Source of the DNA: Zoogloea sp. 1C4
Lineage (GTDB): Bacteria; Pseudomonadota; Gammaproteobacteria; Burkholderiales; Rhodocyclaceae
Direction: 5' to 3'
NCBI RefSeq assembly: GCF_009469605.1
Contig: NZ_SSXU01000010.1
Location: forward strand, 62,001 to 126,000
DNA: 64,000 nucleotides
How positions within the stretch are numbered: position 1 is the stretch's first letter; each line of letters opens with the position of its first letter. Under the pieces are notes generated by a model that saw only the letters and a list, made by a program, of their open reading frames with translations, ran no database searches and had not been told where the DNA came from. Both the position numbers and the translations under genes were made by a program. Shown one piece after another: positions 39,246 through 50,190 of the stretch.

Positions 39246-40759
39246 GCGTGAGTGCCCGCCAGCAGGCCCAGGACCTGCTCGCCCACCTGGCTGCCGCCGG
39301 GGTGGAAGTCACCCAGCTGTGCCTCGATTCCCGCAAGGTGTGCGCCGGCGATGTCTTCCTGGCCTGTCCGGGGCATCGGGTCGATGGTCGCCGCTTCATC
39401 GTCGATGCCGTCCATGCGGGCGCTGCCGCAGTGCTGTGGGAGCGCGACGGCCACGTGTGGGACGATGCCCTGCAGGTTCCCAATATCGCTGTCGATGGTC
39501 TCGCTTCGCTGGCCGGACATCTGGCCAACGAAGTCTGCGGCCGTCCGTCCGAAGCCCTGTGGCTTGTCGGTGTGACCGGCACCAACGGCAAGACGTCGGT
39601 CACCCAGTGGCTGTCCCGCGCTTTTGCCGCGCTGGGGCGCAAGTGTGGTGTGATCGGCACCCTCGGCATCGGTTTTCCGGGCGCGCTGAAGGCCAGCGTC
39701 AACACCACGCCGGACAGCCTGACCCTGCACCAGACCCTCGCCGAATTCCGCGCCGCAAAGGCCGATGTGGTGGCGATGGAAGTCTCGTCCATCGGGCTTG
39801 ACCAAGGGCGCCTCAACGGGCTGCACTTCGACGTGGCGGTGCACACCAACCTCACCCGCGACCACCTCGACTACCACGGTAACATGGAGAACTACGGCGC
39901 AGCCAAGGCCCGCCTGTTCGACATGCCGGGGCTCAAGGCCGCGGTGCTCAACCTTGACGACCGCTTCGGCATGGAACAGGCCCGGCGCCTGGCCGGCAGC
40001 GGCATCCAGGTGGTCGGCTACACCCTGATCGCCAGCAATGCCGACGCCGCCCCGGTCAATCGGCTGGTCCTCGCCGACCGTCTCACCACCACTGCGGCCG
40101 GCGTGCGCTTCACGGCCCGCAGCGGAAACGAGTCGGCCGACCTGAGCCCCAATCTGGTGGGGCAGTTCAACGTCTCCAACCTGCTGGCGGTGATCGGCAC
40201 CCTGATGGCCTCGGGCTTCAGCCTCGAGGAAGCCGCTACGGTGGCCGAAGACCTCACCCCGCCGGTGGGCCGGATGCAGACCCTCGGCGGCATCGGCGAT
40301 CCGCTGGTGGTGGTTGATTACGCCCATTCGCCCGACGCGCTCGAGCAGGTGCTCACCGCCATCCGCGCCACCGTCGAGGCCCGTGGCGGCAGCCTGACCT
40401 GCGTGTTCGGCTGCGGTGGCGACCGCGATCCCGGCAAGCGCCCGCTGATGGGCGAAGTGGCCAGCCGCCTGGCCGACAAGGTCGTGCTCACCAGCGACAA
40501 CCCCCGCGGCGAAGACCCGCTGGCAATCCTGCGTGAAGTCGCCGCTGGCGCCCGTGCCGACGTCGAGATCATCGCCGACCGCGCTGACGCGATCCGCGGC
40601 GCGATCCTCGCCGCCGCGCCCGACGACGTGATCGTCATCGCCGGCAAGGGCCACGAACCCTATCAGGAGATCAACGGCGTGCGTCACCCGTTTTCGGACG
40701 TGGATCAGACCCGCGACGCCCTCGAAGCCTGGAACGACGCCCAGGGAGAACTCTCATGA
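39242..40759 (+). CDS. murE: UDP-MurNAc-L-Ala-D-Glu:meso-diaminopimelate ligase
   Basis: This 505-residue ATP-dependent ligase adds the third residue to the peptidoglycan stem peptide. The P-loop is GVTGTNGKTSVTQWL, the carbamoylated-lysine region is near ETS-like EVSSIGLDQGRL, and the C-terminal domain has VVDYAHSPDALEQVL. The motif TSDNPRGEDP (family DNPR) specifies meso-diaminopimelate as the substrate, as expected for a Gram-negative. The start is GTG at 39242, overlapping the ftsI stop. murF overlaps the end by 4 bp. Confidence 0.97.
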   Translation: MSVSARQQAQDLLAHLAAAGVEVTQLCLDSRKVCAGDVFLACPGHRVDGRRFIVDAVHAGAAAVLWERDGHVWDDALQVPNIAVDGLASLAGHLANEVCGRPSEALWLVGVTGTNGKTSVTQWLSRAFAALGRKCGVIGTLGIGFPGALKASVNTTPDSLTLHQTLAEFRAAKADVVAMEVSSIGLDQGRLNGLHFDVAVHTNLTRDHLDYHGNMENYGAAKARLFDMPGLKAAVLNLDDRFGMEQARRLAGSGIQVVGYTLIASNADAAPVNRLVLADRLTTTAAGVRFTARSGNESADLSPNLVGQFNVSNLLAVIGTLMASGFSLEEAATVAEDLTPPVGRMQTLGGIGDPLVVVDYAHSPDALEQVLTAIRATVEARGGSLTCVFGCGGDRDPGKRPLMGEVASRLADKVVLTSDNPRGEDPLAILREVAAGARADVEIIADRADAIRGAILAAAPDDVIVIAGKGHEPYQEINGVRHPFSDVDQTRDALEAWNDAQGELS

Positions 40760-42132
40760 TGGATCTCCAGGAAGCCGCGCTGGCCACGGACGGCACCGCC
40801 GTTGGCGGCAACGTTGCGTTCATGTCGGTCAGCACCGATTCGCGGGCCATCCAGCCCGGTCAGCTGTTCATCGCCCTGCGCGGCGACCGCTTCGACGGCC
40901 ACGAATTCCTCTCCGCCGTGGCCGCCCAGGGCGCCGTGGCGGCGATGGTCGACCGGGCGTGGGCGGCGGCCAATCCGGTTCCGCTGCCGCTGCTGGTGGT
41001 GGACGACACCCGCCTCGGCCTCGGCCGTCTCGCCGCCAGCTGGCGTGCCGGCTTCAGCCTGCCGCTGATCGGCGTGACCGGCAGCAATGGCAAGACCTCG
41101 GTGAAGGAAATGTGCGCCGCCATCCTGCGCGCCCAGGCCCGCATCGACGGCTTCGATCCGGAGCTCGCAGTCCTCGCCACCAAGGGCAACCTGAACAACG
41201 ACATCGGCCTGCCGCTGATGCTGCTGCGTCTGTCCGGCAACCACCGCGCGGCGGTGATCGAGATGGGCATGAACCACCCCGGCGAGATCGGCTATCTCAC
41301 GCACCTGGCCCGGCCCACCGTGGCGCTGGTGAATAACGCCCAGCGCGCCCACCTGCAGGGCATGGGCAGCGTGAACGAAGTGGCCCGCGAGAAGGGCGCG
41401 ATCTACGAAGGTCTGTCGTCCGACGGCGTGGCGGTGGTCAATGCCGACGACGCCTTCGCCGGCTACTGGAAGGCCCTCAACGCCGGGCGCCGCACGCTCA
41501 CCTTCGGCCTCTCGGCCGATGCCGACGTGACGGCCCGCTGCACTGGTCACGGCTTTGCCAGCGACATCGTGCTGGCCTCGCCCCAGGGCGAAGCGAAGTT
41601 CCGCCTCAACGTGCCCGGCAAGCACAACGTCCGCAACGCTTTGGCGGCAGCGGCTGCCTGTCTGGCTGCGGGTGTCTCGCTGGCGGCGGTGGCCGAAGGC
41701 CTGGGCGGCTACACCGGCACGCCGGGTCGGCTGCACCTGCGCAAGGGCCTCGGCGGCGCGGTGGTGATCGACGACAGCTACAACGCCAACCCCGATTCGA
41801 TGCGCGCTGGCATCGCGGTGCTGGCCGCCACCCCCGGCCGCAAGATCCTGGTGATCGGCGACATGGGCGAGATTGGTGAACAGAGTTTCCAGTACCACGA
41901 CGAGATCGGCGGCTACGCGAAGAGCGAAGGCGTCGATTTCCTGTTCGGGCTGGGTGAGATGAGCGAGGTTGCGGCGCGCAACTTCGGAGAGGGTGGCCGC
42001 CATTTCAGCAAGCTCGACGATCTCGTCGCAGCGGTGAAGGCGGAACTGAACGAAGACACGGTGGTGCTCGTCAAGGGCTCGCGTTTCATGAAGATGGAAC
42101 GGGTCGTGGACGCCATCGCGGAAAAGGTTTGA
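40756..42132 (+). CDS. murF: UDP-MurNAc-tripeptide:D-Ala-D-Ala ligase
   Basis: This 458-residue enzyme adds the terminal D-Ala-D-Ala to the UDP-MurNAc-tripeptide. Motifs are the N-terminal uridine-binding STDSRAIQPGQLFIALRG, the P-loop GVTGSNGKTSVKEM, EMGMNHPGEIGYLT, and VVIDDSYNANPDSM in the C-terminal domain. The ATG at 40756 overlaps the murE stop. mraY follows after 62 bp, the largest gap within the first half of the cluster. Confidence 0.97.
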   Translation: MMDLQEAALATDGTAVGGNVAFMSVSTDSRAIQPGQLFIALRGDRFDGHEFLSAVAAQGAVAAMVDRAWAAANPVPLPLLVVDDTRLGLGRLAASWRAGFSLPLIGVTGSNGKTSVKEMCAAILRAQARIDGFDPELAVLATKGNLNNDIGLPLMLLRLSGNHRAAVIEMGMNHPGEIGYLTHLARPTVALVNNAQRAHLQGMGSVNEVAREKGAIYEGLSSDGVAVVNADDAFAGYWKALNAGRRTLTFGLSADADVTARCTGHGFASDIVLASPQGEAKFRLNVPGKHNVRNALAAAAACLAAGVSLAAVAEGLGGYTGTPGRLHLRKGLGGAVVIDDSYNANPDSMRAGIAVLAATPGRKILVIGDMGEIGEQSFQYHDEIGGYAKSEGVDFLFGLGEMSEVAARNFGEGGRHFSKLDDLVAAVKAELNEDTVVLVKGSRFMKMERVVDAIAEKV

Positions 42133-42194
42133 AATGAGTTTGTGTTGTACCGGCTTGGCTGCAGTTTCTTCCGCAATGAACTCGGGGGAACACC

Positions 42195-43283
42195 ATGCTG
42201 CTTGAACTGGCCCTGTGGCTCGGCAAGGATGCGCGTTTTTTCAATGTGTTCGGCTACATCACGCTGCGCACGGTGCTGGCTGCCGGCACCGCACTGGTGC
42301 TGTCGCTGGTCTTCGGCCCGCCGGTGATCCGCTGGCTGGCCGCCAAGAAGATCGGGCAGGCGGTCCGCGACGACGGCCCCAAGTCCCACCTCACCAAGGC
42401 CGGCACGCCCACCATGGGGGGCGCGTTGATCCTGATCTGCATCGTTCTCACCACGCTTCTGTGGGGCGATCTGCGCAACAAATACGTGTGGGTCGTGCTG
42501 TTCGTCACCCTCGGATTCGGTGCTGTCGGCTGGGTCGATGACTGGCGCAAGGTGGTCTATCGCGATCCGAAGGGGCTGGCGAGCCGCTGGAAGTACTTCT
42601 GGACCTCCGCCATCGCCCTGGCGGCAGCCAGTTTCCTTGGTCTCACCGCCACGCTGCCGGCCCAGCTCGAACTGATCGTGCCCTTCTTCAAGGCGGTGTC
42701 CTACCCGCTGGGCGTGTTCGGCTTCATCGTGCTGACCTACTTCGTGATCAACGGAACCAGCCACTCGGTCAACCTCACCGACGGTCTCGACGGCCTGGCG
42801 ATCATGCCGACGGTGATGGTCAGCGCAGCGCTGGCGATCTTCGCCTACGTGGCCGGCCACATGGGTTTCTCGAAGTACCTCGGCGTTCCCTATATCCCGG
42901 GGGCCGGCGAGCTGGCGGTGATCTGCGGCGCGATCGCGGGCGCGGGTCTGGGCTTCCTGTGGTTCAACGCCTACCCGGCGGAAGTCTTCATGGGCGACGT
43001 GGGCGCGCTGGCGCTGGGCGCGGCGATGGGCACCATCGCGGTGGTCGTGCGTCAGGAAATCGTGCTCTTCATCATGGGCGGCCTGTTCGTGGCCGAGGCC
43101 ATGTCGGTGATGGTCCAGGTGCTGTACTTCAAGTACACCGGCGGCAAGCGCATCTTCCGGATGGCGCCGCTGCACCACCACTACGAGCTCGGCGGCTGGA
43201 AGGAAACGCAGGTCGTGGTCCGCTTCTGGATCATCACGATCATGCTCGTGCTGTTCGGCCTGTCCACCCTCAAGCTGCGGTGA
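42195..43283 (+). CDS. mraY: Phospho-N-acetylmuramoyl-pentapeptide transferase
   Basis: This 362-residue polytopic membrane enzyme transfers phospho-MurNAc-pentapeptide to undecaprenyl phosphate to make lipid I. About ten membrane helices are visible. Family motifs are [13 protein letters not shown], the aspartate pair [22 protein letters not shown], and the HHH motif in [14 protein letters not shown]. The ATG at 42195 follows GGGGGAA. The length matches Escherichia coli MraY. Confidence 0.97.
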   Translation: MLLELALWLGKDARFFNVFGYITLRTVLAAGTALVLSLVFGPPVIRWLAAKKIGQAVRDDGPKSHLTKAGTPTMGGALILICIVLTTLLWGDLRNKYVWVVLFVTLGFGAVGWVDDWRKVVYRDPKGLASRWKYFWTSAIALAAASFLGLTATLPAQLELIVPFFKAVSYPLGVFGFIVLTYFVINGTSHSVNLTDGLDGLAIMPTVMVSAALAIFAYVAGHMGFSKYLGVPYIPGAGELAVICGAIAGAGLGFLWFNAYPAEVFMGDVGALALGAAMGTIAVVVRQEIVLFIMGGLFVAEAMSVMVQVLYFKYTGGKRIFRMAPLHHHYELGGWKETQVVVRFWIITIMLVLFGLSTLKLR

Positions 43284-43289
43284 GCGACG

Positions 43290-44681
43290 ATGGCAAACGC
43301 TGATCTCACCCTCGTCCTCGGCCTCGGCGAATCCGGCCTGGCCATGGCCCGCTGGCTGGCCCGCCAGGGCGTGGCGCTGCGTGTAGCTGATTCCCGCGAG
43401 ACGCCGCCGGGCGTGGATCGCCTAAGCGCCGATGCGCCGGCGGCCGAGATCGTGACCGGCGCCTTCTCCGAGGCGTTGCTGGATGGGGTGAGCCGTGTGG
43501 CCATCAGCCCGGGGCTCGATCCGCGTCAGCCGCTCATCGACGCCGCCCACAAGCGCGGCATCCCGGTCATCGGCGAGATGACCCTGTTCGTCGAAGCCCT
43601 GCAGAGCCTTGGCGCGTGGGATCAGACCCGCGTCATCGCCATCACCGGCACCAACGGCAAGACCACCACCACCACCCTGGCCGGCGAGATGGTCAAGGCG
43701 GCGGGTGTCGATGGCGTGGTCGCCGGCAACATCAGCCCGGCTGCGCTGGACGTGCTGCTCGCCCGGCTCGACGCCGGCCAGGCGCTGCCGCAGATGTGGG
43801 TGCTCGAACTCTCCAGCTTCCAGCTCGAAACCCTGCCGCCGCTGGCTGCCGCGTCGGCCACGGTGCTCAATGTCACCGACGACCACCTCGACCGCTACGC
43901 CGGGCTCGATGAATACGCCGCCGCCAAGGCCGCCGTTTTTCACGGCGCGGGCGTGCAGGTGCTCAACCGCGAGGACGCCCGCGTCAAGGCCATGGCGCTG
44001 CCGGGCCGCCGGGTGTTTACTTTCGGCATCGATGCGCCGGCCGGCGCCGACGATTTCGGCACCGTTCATGCAGACGACGGCGAATGGCTCGTGCGCGGCC
44101 CTGAAAAGCTCCTGCGCCGCGCCGACATGCAACTCGCCGGCAGCCACAACGTCGCCAACGCGCTGGCTGCGCTGGCCCTGTGCGAAGCCGCGGGCCTGCC
44201 CCGCGCATCGCTGATCGCCGCCCTCAAGGCCTTCCGCGGCCTGCCGCACCGGGTCGAACCGGTGGCCGAGCGCGCCGACGGCGTCATCTACTACGACGAC
44301 TCCAAGGGCACCAACGTGGGCGCCACCGTGGCCGCCCTCGAAGGCCTGCGCCGCAAGGTGGTGCTGATCGCCGGCGGTGACGGCAAGGGCCAGGACTTCT
44401 CACCCCTCAAGGATGCCTTCGCCCGCTACGCCCGCGCCGTGGTGCTGATCGGCCGCGACGCCGCCGCCATCCAGGCCGCGGTGGATGGCTGTGGCGTGTC
44501 CCTGATCCACTCCGCCGACATGGACGCCGCCGTGCTCGAAGCCAATGCCCGCGCCCAGGCTGGCGACGTTGTGCTCCTCTCTCCGGCCTGCGCCAGCCTC
44601 GATATGTTCCGCAATTACGCCCACCGCGCCCAGGTCTTCATCGACGCGGTCAAGCGCCTGCCTGACGTCCGCCCCGTATGA
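43290..44681 (+). CDS. murD: UDP-MurNAc-L-alanine:D-glutamate ligase
   Basis: This 463-residue ligase adds D-glutamate to UDP-MurNAc-L-alanine. The N-terminal Rossmann motif is [15 protein letters not shown], the P-loop [15 protein letters not shown] is present with ITGTNGKTT, and the central [10 protein letters not shown] and C-terminal [17 protein letters not shown] are typical. The gene starts 6 bp after mraY and overlaps ftsW by 4 bp. Confidence 0.97.
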   Translation: MANADLTLVLGLGESGLAMARWLARQGVALRVADSRETPPGVDRLSADAPAAEIVTGAFSEALLDGVSRVAISPGLDPRQPLIDAAHKRGIPVIGEMTLFVEALQSLGAWDQTRVIAITGTNGKTTTTTLAGEMVKAAGVDGVVAGNISPAALDVLLARLDAGQALPQMWVLELSSFQLETLPPLAAASATVLNVTDDHLDRYAGLDEYAAAKAAVFHGAGVQVLNREDARVKAMALPGRRVFTFGIDAPAGADDFGTVHADDGEWLVRGPEKLLRRADMQLAGSHNVANALAALALCEAAGLPRASLIAALKAFRGLPHRVEPVAERADGVIYYDDSKGTNVGATVAALEGLRRKVVLIAGGDGKGQDFSPLKDAFARYARAVVLIGRDAAAIQAAVDGCGVSLIHSADMDAAVLEANARAQAGDVVLLSPACASLDMFRNYAHRAQVFIDAVKRLPDVRPV

Positions 44682-45913
44682 AGCTCGCCGCCGCCATCTC
44701 CGGTTTTCTCGCCCGCCACGCGGAAGACAGCGCCGCGCCGGTGACGAGCCGCGCCGTCGGCCGTCTGATGCAGCCCCTCGGCCAGCCCCGCGAGCTCGAT
44801 CCGTGGCTGATCTGGTCGGCGGCCGCGCTGCTCCTGCTGGGGCTGGTGATGGTCTTCTCCGCATCGATCGCCACCGCCGAAGGCAGCCGCATGTTCGGCC
44901 ACCAGCCGGCCTACTTTCTGGTGCGGCACGCGGTCTTCCTGGCCATCGGCGTGATCGCGGGGGTGGTGGCCTTCCAGATTCCCATGCGTGCGTGGCAGGA
45001 GATGGCGCCCTGGCTGTTCATCGCCGGCGTGGTGCTGCTGCTCATCGTGCTGATCCCCCACGTGGGCCGTGACGTGAACGGCGCCCGCCGCTGGCTGCCG
45101 CTGGGGGTGGTGAATCTCCAGCCGTCCGAGCTGATGAAGCTGTTCGCCGCCCTATACGCCGCCGACTACACCACCCGCAAGCTGCCGCTGATGGGCAGCT
45201 TCAAGCAGGGCTTCATGCCGATGGCCGGGGTGATCCTCTTCGTCGGCTTCCTGCTCCTCAAGGAGCCCGACTTCGGCGCCTTCGTGGTGATCACCGCCAT
45301 CGCTTTCGGTGTGCTGTTCCTGGGCGGCATCAACGTGCGCCTGTTCGTGCTGCTGGCGATCGTCGCGGCGATCGGCTTCGTGCTCCTGATCACCTTCTCC
45401 GAATACCGTCGCCAACGCATCCTGGGCTTCATGGACCCGTGGCAGGACGCCTACGGCAAGGGCTACCAGCTGTCCCACGCGCTCATCGCCTTCGGGCGGG
45501 GCGAGTGGTTCGGGGTGGGCCTGGGTGGCAGCATCGAAAAGCTGTTCTACCTGCCCGAAGCCCATACCGACTTCCTGCTGGCGGTGATCGCCGAGGAGCT
45601 CGGCTTTGCCGGCGTCGTGGCGGTGGTGGTGATGTTCGCGATCCTGATCCAGCGTGCCTTCGCCATCGGCAAGCAGGCCGTCACGCTGGAGCGCACCTAC
45701 GCCGCGCTGGTCGCCCAGGGCATCGGCATCTGGCTGGGCGTGCAGTCCTTCATCAACATGGGCGTGAACATGGGCCTGCTGCCCACCAAGGGCCTGACCC
45801 TGCCGCTGATGAGCTTTGGCGGTTCCGGCATCCTGGCCAACTGCGTCGCGCTGGCCATCCTGCTGCGGATCGATTGGGAGAACAGGCAAATCATGCGCGG
45901 AGGCAGCGCCTGA
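44678..45913 (+). CDS. ftsW: Septal peptidoglycan polymerase FtsW (SEDS family)
   Basis: This 411-residue membrane protein polymerises septal glycan strands together with FtsI. About ten membrane helices follow an N-terminal cytoplasmic stretch of about 40 residues. SEDS motifs include [20 protein letters not shown] and the C-terminal [20 protein letters not shown]. The loop AEAHTDF-like [19 protein letters not shown] is conserved. The ATG at 44678 overlaps murD, and the stop overlaps the murG start by one base. Confidence 0.96.
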   Translation: MKLAAAISGFLARHAEDSAAPVTSRAVGRLMQPLGQPRELDPWLIWSAAALLLLGLVMVFSASIATAEGSRMFGHQPAYFLVRHAVFLAIGVIAGVVAFQIPMRAWQEMAPWLFIAGVVLLLIVLIPHVGRDVNGARRWLPLGVVNLQPSELMKLFAALYAADYTTRKLPLMGSFKQGFMPMAGVILFVGFLLLKEPDFGAFVVITAIAFGVLFLGGINVRLFVLLAIVAAIGFVLLITFSEYRRQRILGFMDPWQDAYGKGYQLSHALIAFGRGEWFGVGLGGSIEKLFYLPEAHTDFLLAVIAEELGFAGVVAVVVMFAILIQRAFAIGKQAVTLERTYAALVAQGIGIWLGVQSFINMGVNMGLLPTKGLTLPLMSFGGSGILANCVALAILLRIDWENRQIMRGGSA

Positions 45914-46971
45914 TGCCCACGCTGATGGTCATGGCCGGCGGCACTGGCGGCCACATCTACCCTGGTCTGGCCGTAGCGGACGCCCTGCGCGATCGCGGCT
46001 GGAAGGTGGTGTGGATGGGCAATCCGGAAGGGATGGAAGCCCGCATCGTGCCGGCCAGCGGCTATGAAGTCGCCTGGGTGCGCTTTGCCGCCCTGCGCGG
46101 CAAGGGCCTGCTGCGCAAGCTGCTGCTGCCGCTCAACCTGCTGCGGGGCTTTGCCCAGGCCTTCGGCCAGATCCGCCGCGTGAAGCCCGATGTTGTGCTC
46201 GGGATGGGCGGCTACGTCACCTTTCCGGGCGGGATGATGGCGTCCCTGCTGGGTCGGCCGGTCGTGGTGCACGAACAGAATTCCGTCGCCGGCCTCGCCA
46301 ACAAGGTGCTCGCCGGCGTGGCCGATCGGGTCGTCACCGGCTTCCCCGATGTGCTCAAAAAAGGCGAGTGGCTGGGCAACCCGGTGCGCGCCGACATCAC
46401 CGCGGTGGCGCCGCCGGCCGAGCGCTTCGCCGGACGCAGCGGCCCGCTGCGGGTGCTGGTGGTGGGCGGCAGCCTCGGCGCCACGGCCCTCAACGAAACC
46501 GTGCCCCAGGCGCTGGCGCTGCTCGACCCGGCCGAGCGGCCGCAGGTCACCCACCAGGCTGGCACCAAACAGATCGACGCCCTGCGCGCGGGCTATCAGG
46601 CCGCCCATGTGGACGGCGAACTGCTGCCCTTCATCGACGATATGGCCGACCGCTACGCCGACGCCGATCTGGTGATCTGCCGGGCTGGCGCGCTCACGGT
46701 GGCCGAACTCGCCGCTGCCGGCGTGGCCAGCGTGCTGGTGCCCTATCCCCACGCAGTGGACGACCACCAGACCGGCAACGCCCGTTTCCTCGCCGAAGCC
46801 GGCGCGGCGGTGCTGATGCCGCAAACCGAACTCACGCCGCAGCGCCTCGCCGCGCTGCTGCAGAAAATGAATCGCGAGCGCCTGCTGGCCATGGCGGTCA
46901 AGGCCCGTGAATGCGCCAAGCCGGATGCCACGGCCCGCGTAGCGGATGTCTGCGCCGGGCTCGCTGCTTAA
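45913..46971 (+). CDS. murG: Undecaprenyl-PP-MurNAc-pentapeptide GlcNAc transferase
   Basis: This 352-residue membrane-associated glycosyltransferase adds GlcNAc to lipid I to form lipid II. The first G-loop is [17 protein letters not shown], the second conserved stretch is [13 protein letters not shown] and [16 protein letters not shown], and the UDP-GlcNAc site is around [16 protein letters not shown]. The ATG at 45913 overlaps the ftsW stop; a longer open frame upstream belongs to another frame of ftsW. Confidence 0.97.
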   Translation: MPTLMVMAGGTGGHIYPGLAVADALRDRGWKVVWMGNPEGMEARIVPASGYEVAWVRFAALRGKGLLRKLLLPLNLLRGFAQAFGQIRRVKPDVVLGMGGYVTFPGGMMASLLGRPVVVHEQNSVAGLANKVLAGVADRVVTGFPDVLKKGEWLGNPVRADITAVAPPAERFAGRSGPLRVLVVGGSLGATALNETVPQALALLDPAERPQVTHQAGTKQIDALRAGYQAAHVDGELLPFIDDMADRYADADLVICRAGALTVAELAAAGVASVLVPYPHAVDDHQTGNARFLAEAGAAVLMPQTELTPQRLAALLQKMNRERLLAMAVKARECAKPDATARVADVCAGLAA

Positions 46972-46981
46972 AGGAATCGAC

Positions 46982-48376
46982 GTGAAACACAAAGTCAAGA
47001 GCATCCACTTCGTCGGCATCGGTGGCGCCGGCATGAGCGGGATCGCCGAGGTGCTGGTCAACCTGGGCTACAAGGTCAGCGGGTCGGATCTGGGCGACAA
47101 CGCCGCCACCCGTCGCCTGAAGGCGCTCGGCGCCCGGGTGATCCAGGGCCACGCTGCCGAAAACGTGGACGACGCCGATGCGGTCGTGACCTCCACCGCC
47201 GTCAAGGGCGACAACCCGGAAGTGATCGCCGCCCGCGCGCGCCAGATCCCGGTGGTGCCCCGCGCCCAGATGCTGGCCGAGCTGATGCGCCTCAAGCAGG
47301 GCATCGCCATCGCCGGCACCCACGGCAAGACCACCACCACCTCGCTGGTCGCCAGCATCCTGGCCGAAGGCGGGCTCGACCCCACCTTCGTGATCGGCGG
47401 CAAGCTCAACGCCGCCGGTGCCAACGCGCGCCTGGGCAAGGGTGATTTCCTGGTGGCCGAGGCGGACGAATCCGACGCCTCCTTCCTGCTCCTCACGCCG
47501 GTGATCTCGGTTGTCACCAACATCGACGCCGACCACATGGAAACCTACGGGCACGATTTCGCCCGGCTCAAGCAGTCCTTCGTCGATTTCCTGCAGCACC
47601 TGCCTTTCTATGGCGTGGCCGTGCTGTGCGACGACGACAAGCACGTGCGCTCGATCATGCCGCTGGTGTCCAAGCAGATCGTCCGCTACGGCTTCTCCGA
47701 ATCCGCCAACGTGCGCGCCGAGAACATCCACGCCGAAGAAGGCCGGATGGTTTTCGACGTGGTGCGCGTCAATGGCACCACCAGCCGCCTGTCCGTCGTG
47801 CTCAACCTGCCCGGCCGCCACAACGTGCTGAACGCCCTCGCGGCGATCGCCGTGGCCACCGAGGTGGGCGTCTCCGACGAAGCCATCGTCAAGGCGCTGG
47901 CCGAATTCAAGGGCGTCGGGCGCCGCTTCCAGCGCTACGGCGAGGTGGCGCTGCCCGCTGGCGGCACCGCCACCATCATCGACGACTACGGTCATCACCC
48001 GGTCGAGATGGCGGCGACCATCGCCGCCGCCCGTGGCGCCTTCCCCGACAAGCGCCTGGTGCTGGCCTTTCAGCCGCACCGCTTCACCCGCACGCGGGAT
48101 TGCTTCGAGGACTTCGTGAAGGTGCTGTCCACCGTCGATGCGCTGCTGCTGGGCGAGGTCTATGCCGCCGGCGAAGCACCGATCGTGGCCGCCGACGGCC
48201 GTTCGCTGGCCCGGGCGCTGCGTGTGGCAGGCAAGATCGAGCCGGTCTTCGTCGAGCACATCGAGGAGATGCCGGCGGCGATCCTGGCCGCGGCAAAGGA
48301 TGGCGACGTGGTGATCACGATGGGAGCCGGCAGCATCGGTGCGGTGCCGGGCAAGCTGGTCAGTGGCGAGATTTGA
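46982..48376 (+). CDS. murC: UDP-N-acetylmuramate:L-alanine ligase
   Basis: This 464-residue ligase adds the first amino acid, L-alanine, to UDP-MurNAc. Motifs are [17 protein letters not shown], the P-loop [25 protein letters not shown] and [15 protein letters not shown]. The GTG at 46982 is preferred because AAAGGA lies 7 bp upstream; the frame is open for 12 further codons inside murG. ddl follows after 4 bp. Confidence 0.97.
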   Translation: MKHKVKSIHFVGIGGAGMSGIAEVLVNLGYKVSGSDLGDNAATRRLKALGARVIQGHAAENVDDADAVVTSTAVKGDNPEVIAARARQIPVVPRAQMLAELMRLKQGIAIAGTHGKTTTTSLVASILAEGGLDPTFVIGGKLNAAGANARLGKGDFLVAEADESDASFLLLTPVISVVTNIDADHMETYGHDFARLKQSFVDFLQHLPFYGVAVLCDDDKHVRSIMPLVSKQIVRYGFSESANVRAENIHAEEGRMVFDVVRVNGTTSRLSVVLNLPGRHNVLNALAAIAVATEVGVSDEAIVKALAEFKGVGRRFQRYGEVALPAGGTATIIDDYGHHPVEMAATIAAARGAFPDKRLVLAFQPHRFTRTRDCFEDFVKVLSTVDALLLGEVYAAGEAPIVAADGRSLARALRVAGKIEPVFVEHIEEMPAAILAAAKDGDVVITMGAGSIGAVPGKLVSGEI

Positions 48377-48380
48377 ATCA

Positions 48381-49319
48381 ATGAATGCGGATGTGGTGAC
48401 GGATGTGAAGAATCGATTTGGCAAGGTCGCGGTGTTGCTGGGCGGGACGTCCGCCGAGCGGGAGATTTCCCTGATGTCGGGCGGCGCCGTGCTGGCCGCG
48501 CTGCAGGCGGCGGGCGTCGATGCCCACGCCTTCGATCCGGCCGAGACCGATCTGCACATCCTCAAGGAACAAGGCTATGACCGCGCCTTCATCGCGCTGC
48601 ATGGCCGCGGTGGTGAGGACGGCACCGTCCAGGGCGCCCTCGAGCTGATGGGCATTCCCTACACCGGCAGCGGCGTGATGGCCTCGGCCATCGGCATGGA
48701 CAAATGGCGTACCAAGCTGGTGTGGCTGTCGTCCGGCCTGCCCACGCCGCGTTTCGCGATCCTCGACGCCAACACCGACTGGGACGCCGTCGTCGCCGAT
48801 CTGGGCCTGCCGATTTTCGTCAAGCCCGTGCATGAAGGCTCCAGCATGGGCGCCACCAAGGTCACCGAGGCCGGCCAGCTGAAGGCCGCCTGGGAGCTGG
48901 CCGCCAAGTTCGATTCGCTGGTGCTGGCCGAAGAGTTCGTCACTGGCCAGGAGCTCACCGCGCCCTTCCTGGGCGACCGGGCTCTTCCGCTGGTGCGCAT
49001 CGTCGCGCCGGGTGGCAACTACGATTACCAGAACAAGTACTTTACCGACGACACCCAGTATTTCTGCCCGAGCGGCCTGCCGGAAGCCCAGGAAAAAGAG
49101 ATCCAGGCGGCCATCGTGCGCTGCGCCAAGGTGCTGGGCTGCCGCGGCTGGGGCCGCGCGGATCTGATCCTGCGGGACGACGGCAGCTTCACTTTGCTCG
49201 AGATCAACACCGCGCCGGGCATGACCAACCACTCGCTGGTGCCCATGTCGGCACGGGTGGCTGGCTTGTCGTTCGAGGCCCTGTGCCTCGAGATCCTTTC
49301 CGGAGCCCGCCTTGGCTGA
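48381..49319 (+). CDS. ddlB: D-alanine--D-alanine ligase
   Basis: This 312-residue ATP-grasp enzyme makes the D-Ala-D-Ala dipeptide used by MurF. It starts [20 protein letters not shown], contains [20 protein letters not shown], the substrate loop around [11 protein letters not shown], and the metal and ATP site [17 protein letters not shown]. The ATG at 48381 gives the family N-terminus. Its end overlaps ftsQ by 8 bp. Position in the dcw cluster supports the DdlB name. Confidence 0.96.
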   Translation: MNADVVTDVKNRFGKVAVLLGGTSAEREISLMSGGAVLAALQAAGVDAHAFDPAETDLHILKEQGYDRAFIALHGRGGEDGTVQGALELMGIPYTGSGVMASAIGMDKWRTKLVWLSSGLPTPRFAILDANTDWDAVVADLGLPIFVKPVHEGSSMGATKVTEAGQLKAAWELAAKFDSLVLAEEFVTGQELTAPFLGDRALPLVRIVAPGGNYDYQNKYFTDDTQYFCPSGLPEAQEKEIQAAIVRCAKVLGCRGWGRADLILRDDGSFTLLEINTAPGMTNHSLVPMSARVAGLSFEALCLEILSGARLG

Positions 49320-50190
49320 CGAGCGCACCACCTCCAACGTCCCGCCCGAGCCCGGCGCCAAGCCGACGGCCGGCAAGCGTGCGCGCGCGGCTGCGCGCCC
49401 GCAGCGGGAAGGCGGTGGCAACGGGCTGTGGGATCGTCCCCAGCTCCTCAACCTGATTTCGGACGTCCTGCTGGTGGTGGGCGCGGCCGGGCTCGGCTAC
49501 GCCGCCGTGGCGTCGGTGTCGCGCCTGCCGATCTACCCGCTGAAGGAAGTCGTCGTCACCACGCCGCTGGCCCAGGTGACCACCGCCCAGCTCGAATACG
49601 CAGCCCGGTCGTCCCTGCGCGGCAACTTCTTCACCGTCGATCTGGACGACGTGCGTGGCGCCTTCGAGAAGCTGCCGTGGGTGCGTCGCGCCGACGTGCG
49701 CCGCAAGTGGCCCGGCGGCATCGAGGTGCGCCTGGAAGAACACGTGGCCTCGGCCTACTGGCGTGTCGGCGAGACCGGCGACATGCGCCTCGTCAATCGC
49801 TACGGCGAGGTCTTCACCGCCGCCAGCAACGCCAGGATGCCGGTCTTCAGCGGGCCGGAAGGTTCGTCGGGCGTGCTCCTCGCCAAGTTCGACGAGTTCT
49901 CGAGCAAGCTCGGCCCCATCGGCAAGCAGCTGGTGGGCGTCTCGCTATCCGCCCGTGAGGCCTGGCAGCTGAAGATGGAAGACGGCCTCACCATCGAACT
50001 CGGTCACGACCAGGCCAAGGCGCCCATCGACGAACGTCTGGCGCGCTTCGTGGGTTATTACCCCCAGGCCAAGAGCCGACTGAACATGAATGTTGCGGTG
50101 GTGGATCTCCGCTACCCCAGTGGTTTTGCCCTCCGGCCGATCGCCTCCGCCGAGCCGACGGGCAAGCAAGACAGCAAAAAAGGGAAGTGA
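49312..50190 (+). CDS. ftsQ: Cell division protein FtsQ
   Basis: This 292-residue bitopic membrane protein forms the FtsQ-FtsB-FtsL complex. A basic cytoplasmic tail of about 45 residues ([17 protein letters not shown]) precedes a membrane helix ([20 protein letters not shown]), then the POTRA domain starting [19 protein letters not shown] and the FtsQ beta domain. The start is TTG at 49312 after CGGAG; no better start fits. The stop overlaps the ftsA start. Confidence 0.94.
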   Translation: MADERTTSNVPPEPGAKPTAGKRARAAARPQREGGGNGLWDRPQLLNLISDVLLVVGAAGLGYAAVASVSRLPIYPLKEVVVTTPLAQVTTAQLEYAARSSLRGNFFTVDLDDVRGAFEKLPWVRRADVRRKWPGGIEVRLEEHVASAYWRVGETGDMRLVNRYGEVFTAASNARMPVFSGPEGSSGVLLAKFDEFSSKLGPIGKQLVGVSLSAREAWQLKMEDGLTIELGHDQAKAPIDERLARFVGYYPQAKSRLNMNVAVVDLRYPSGFALRPIASAEPTGKQDSKKGK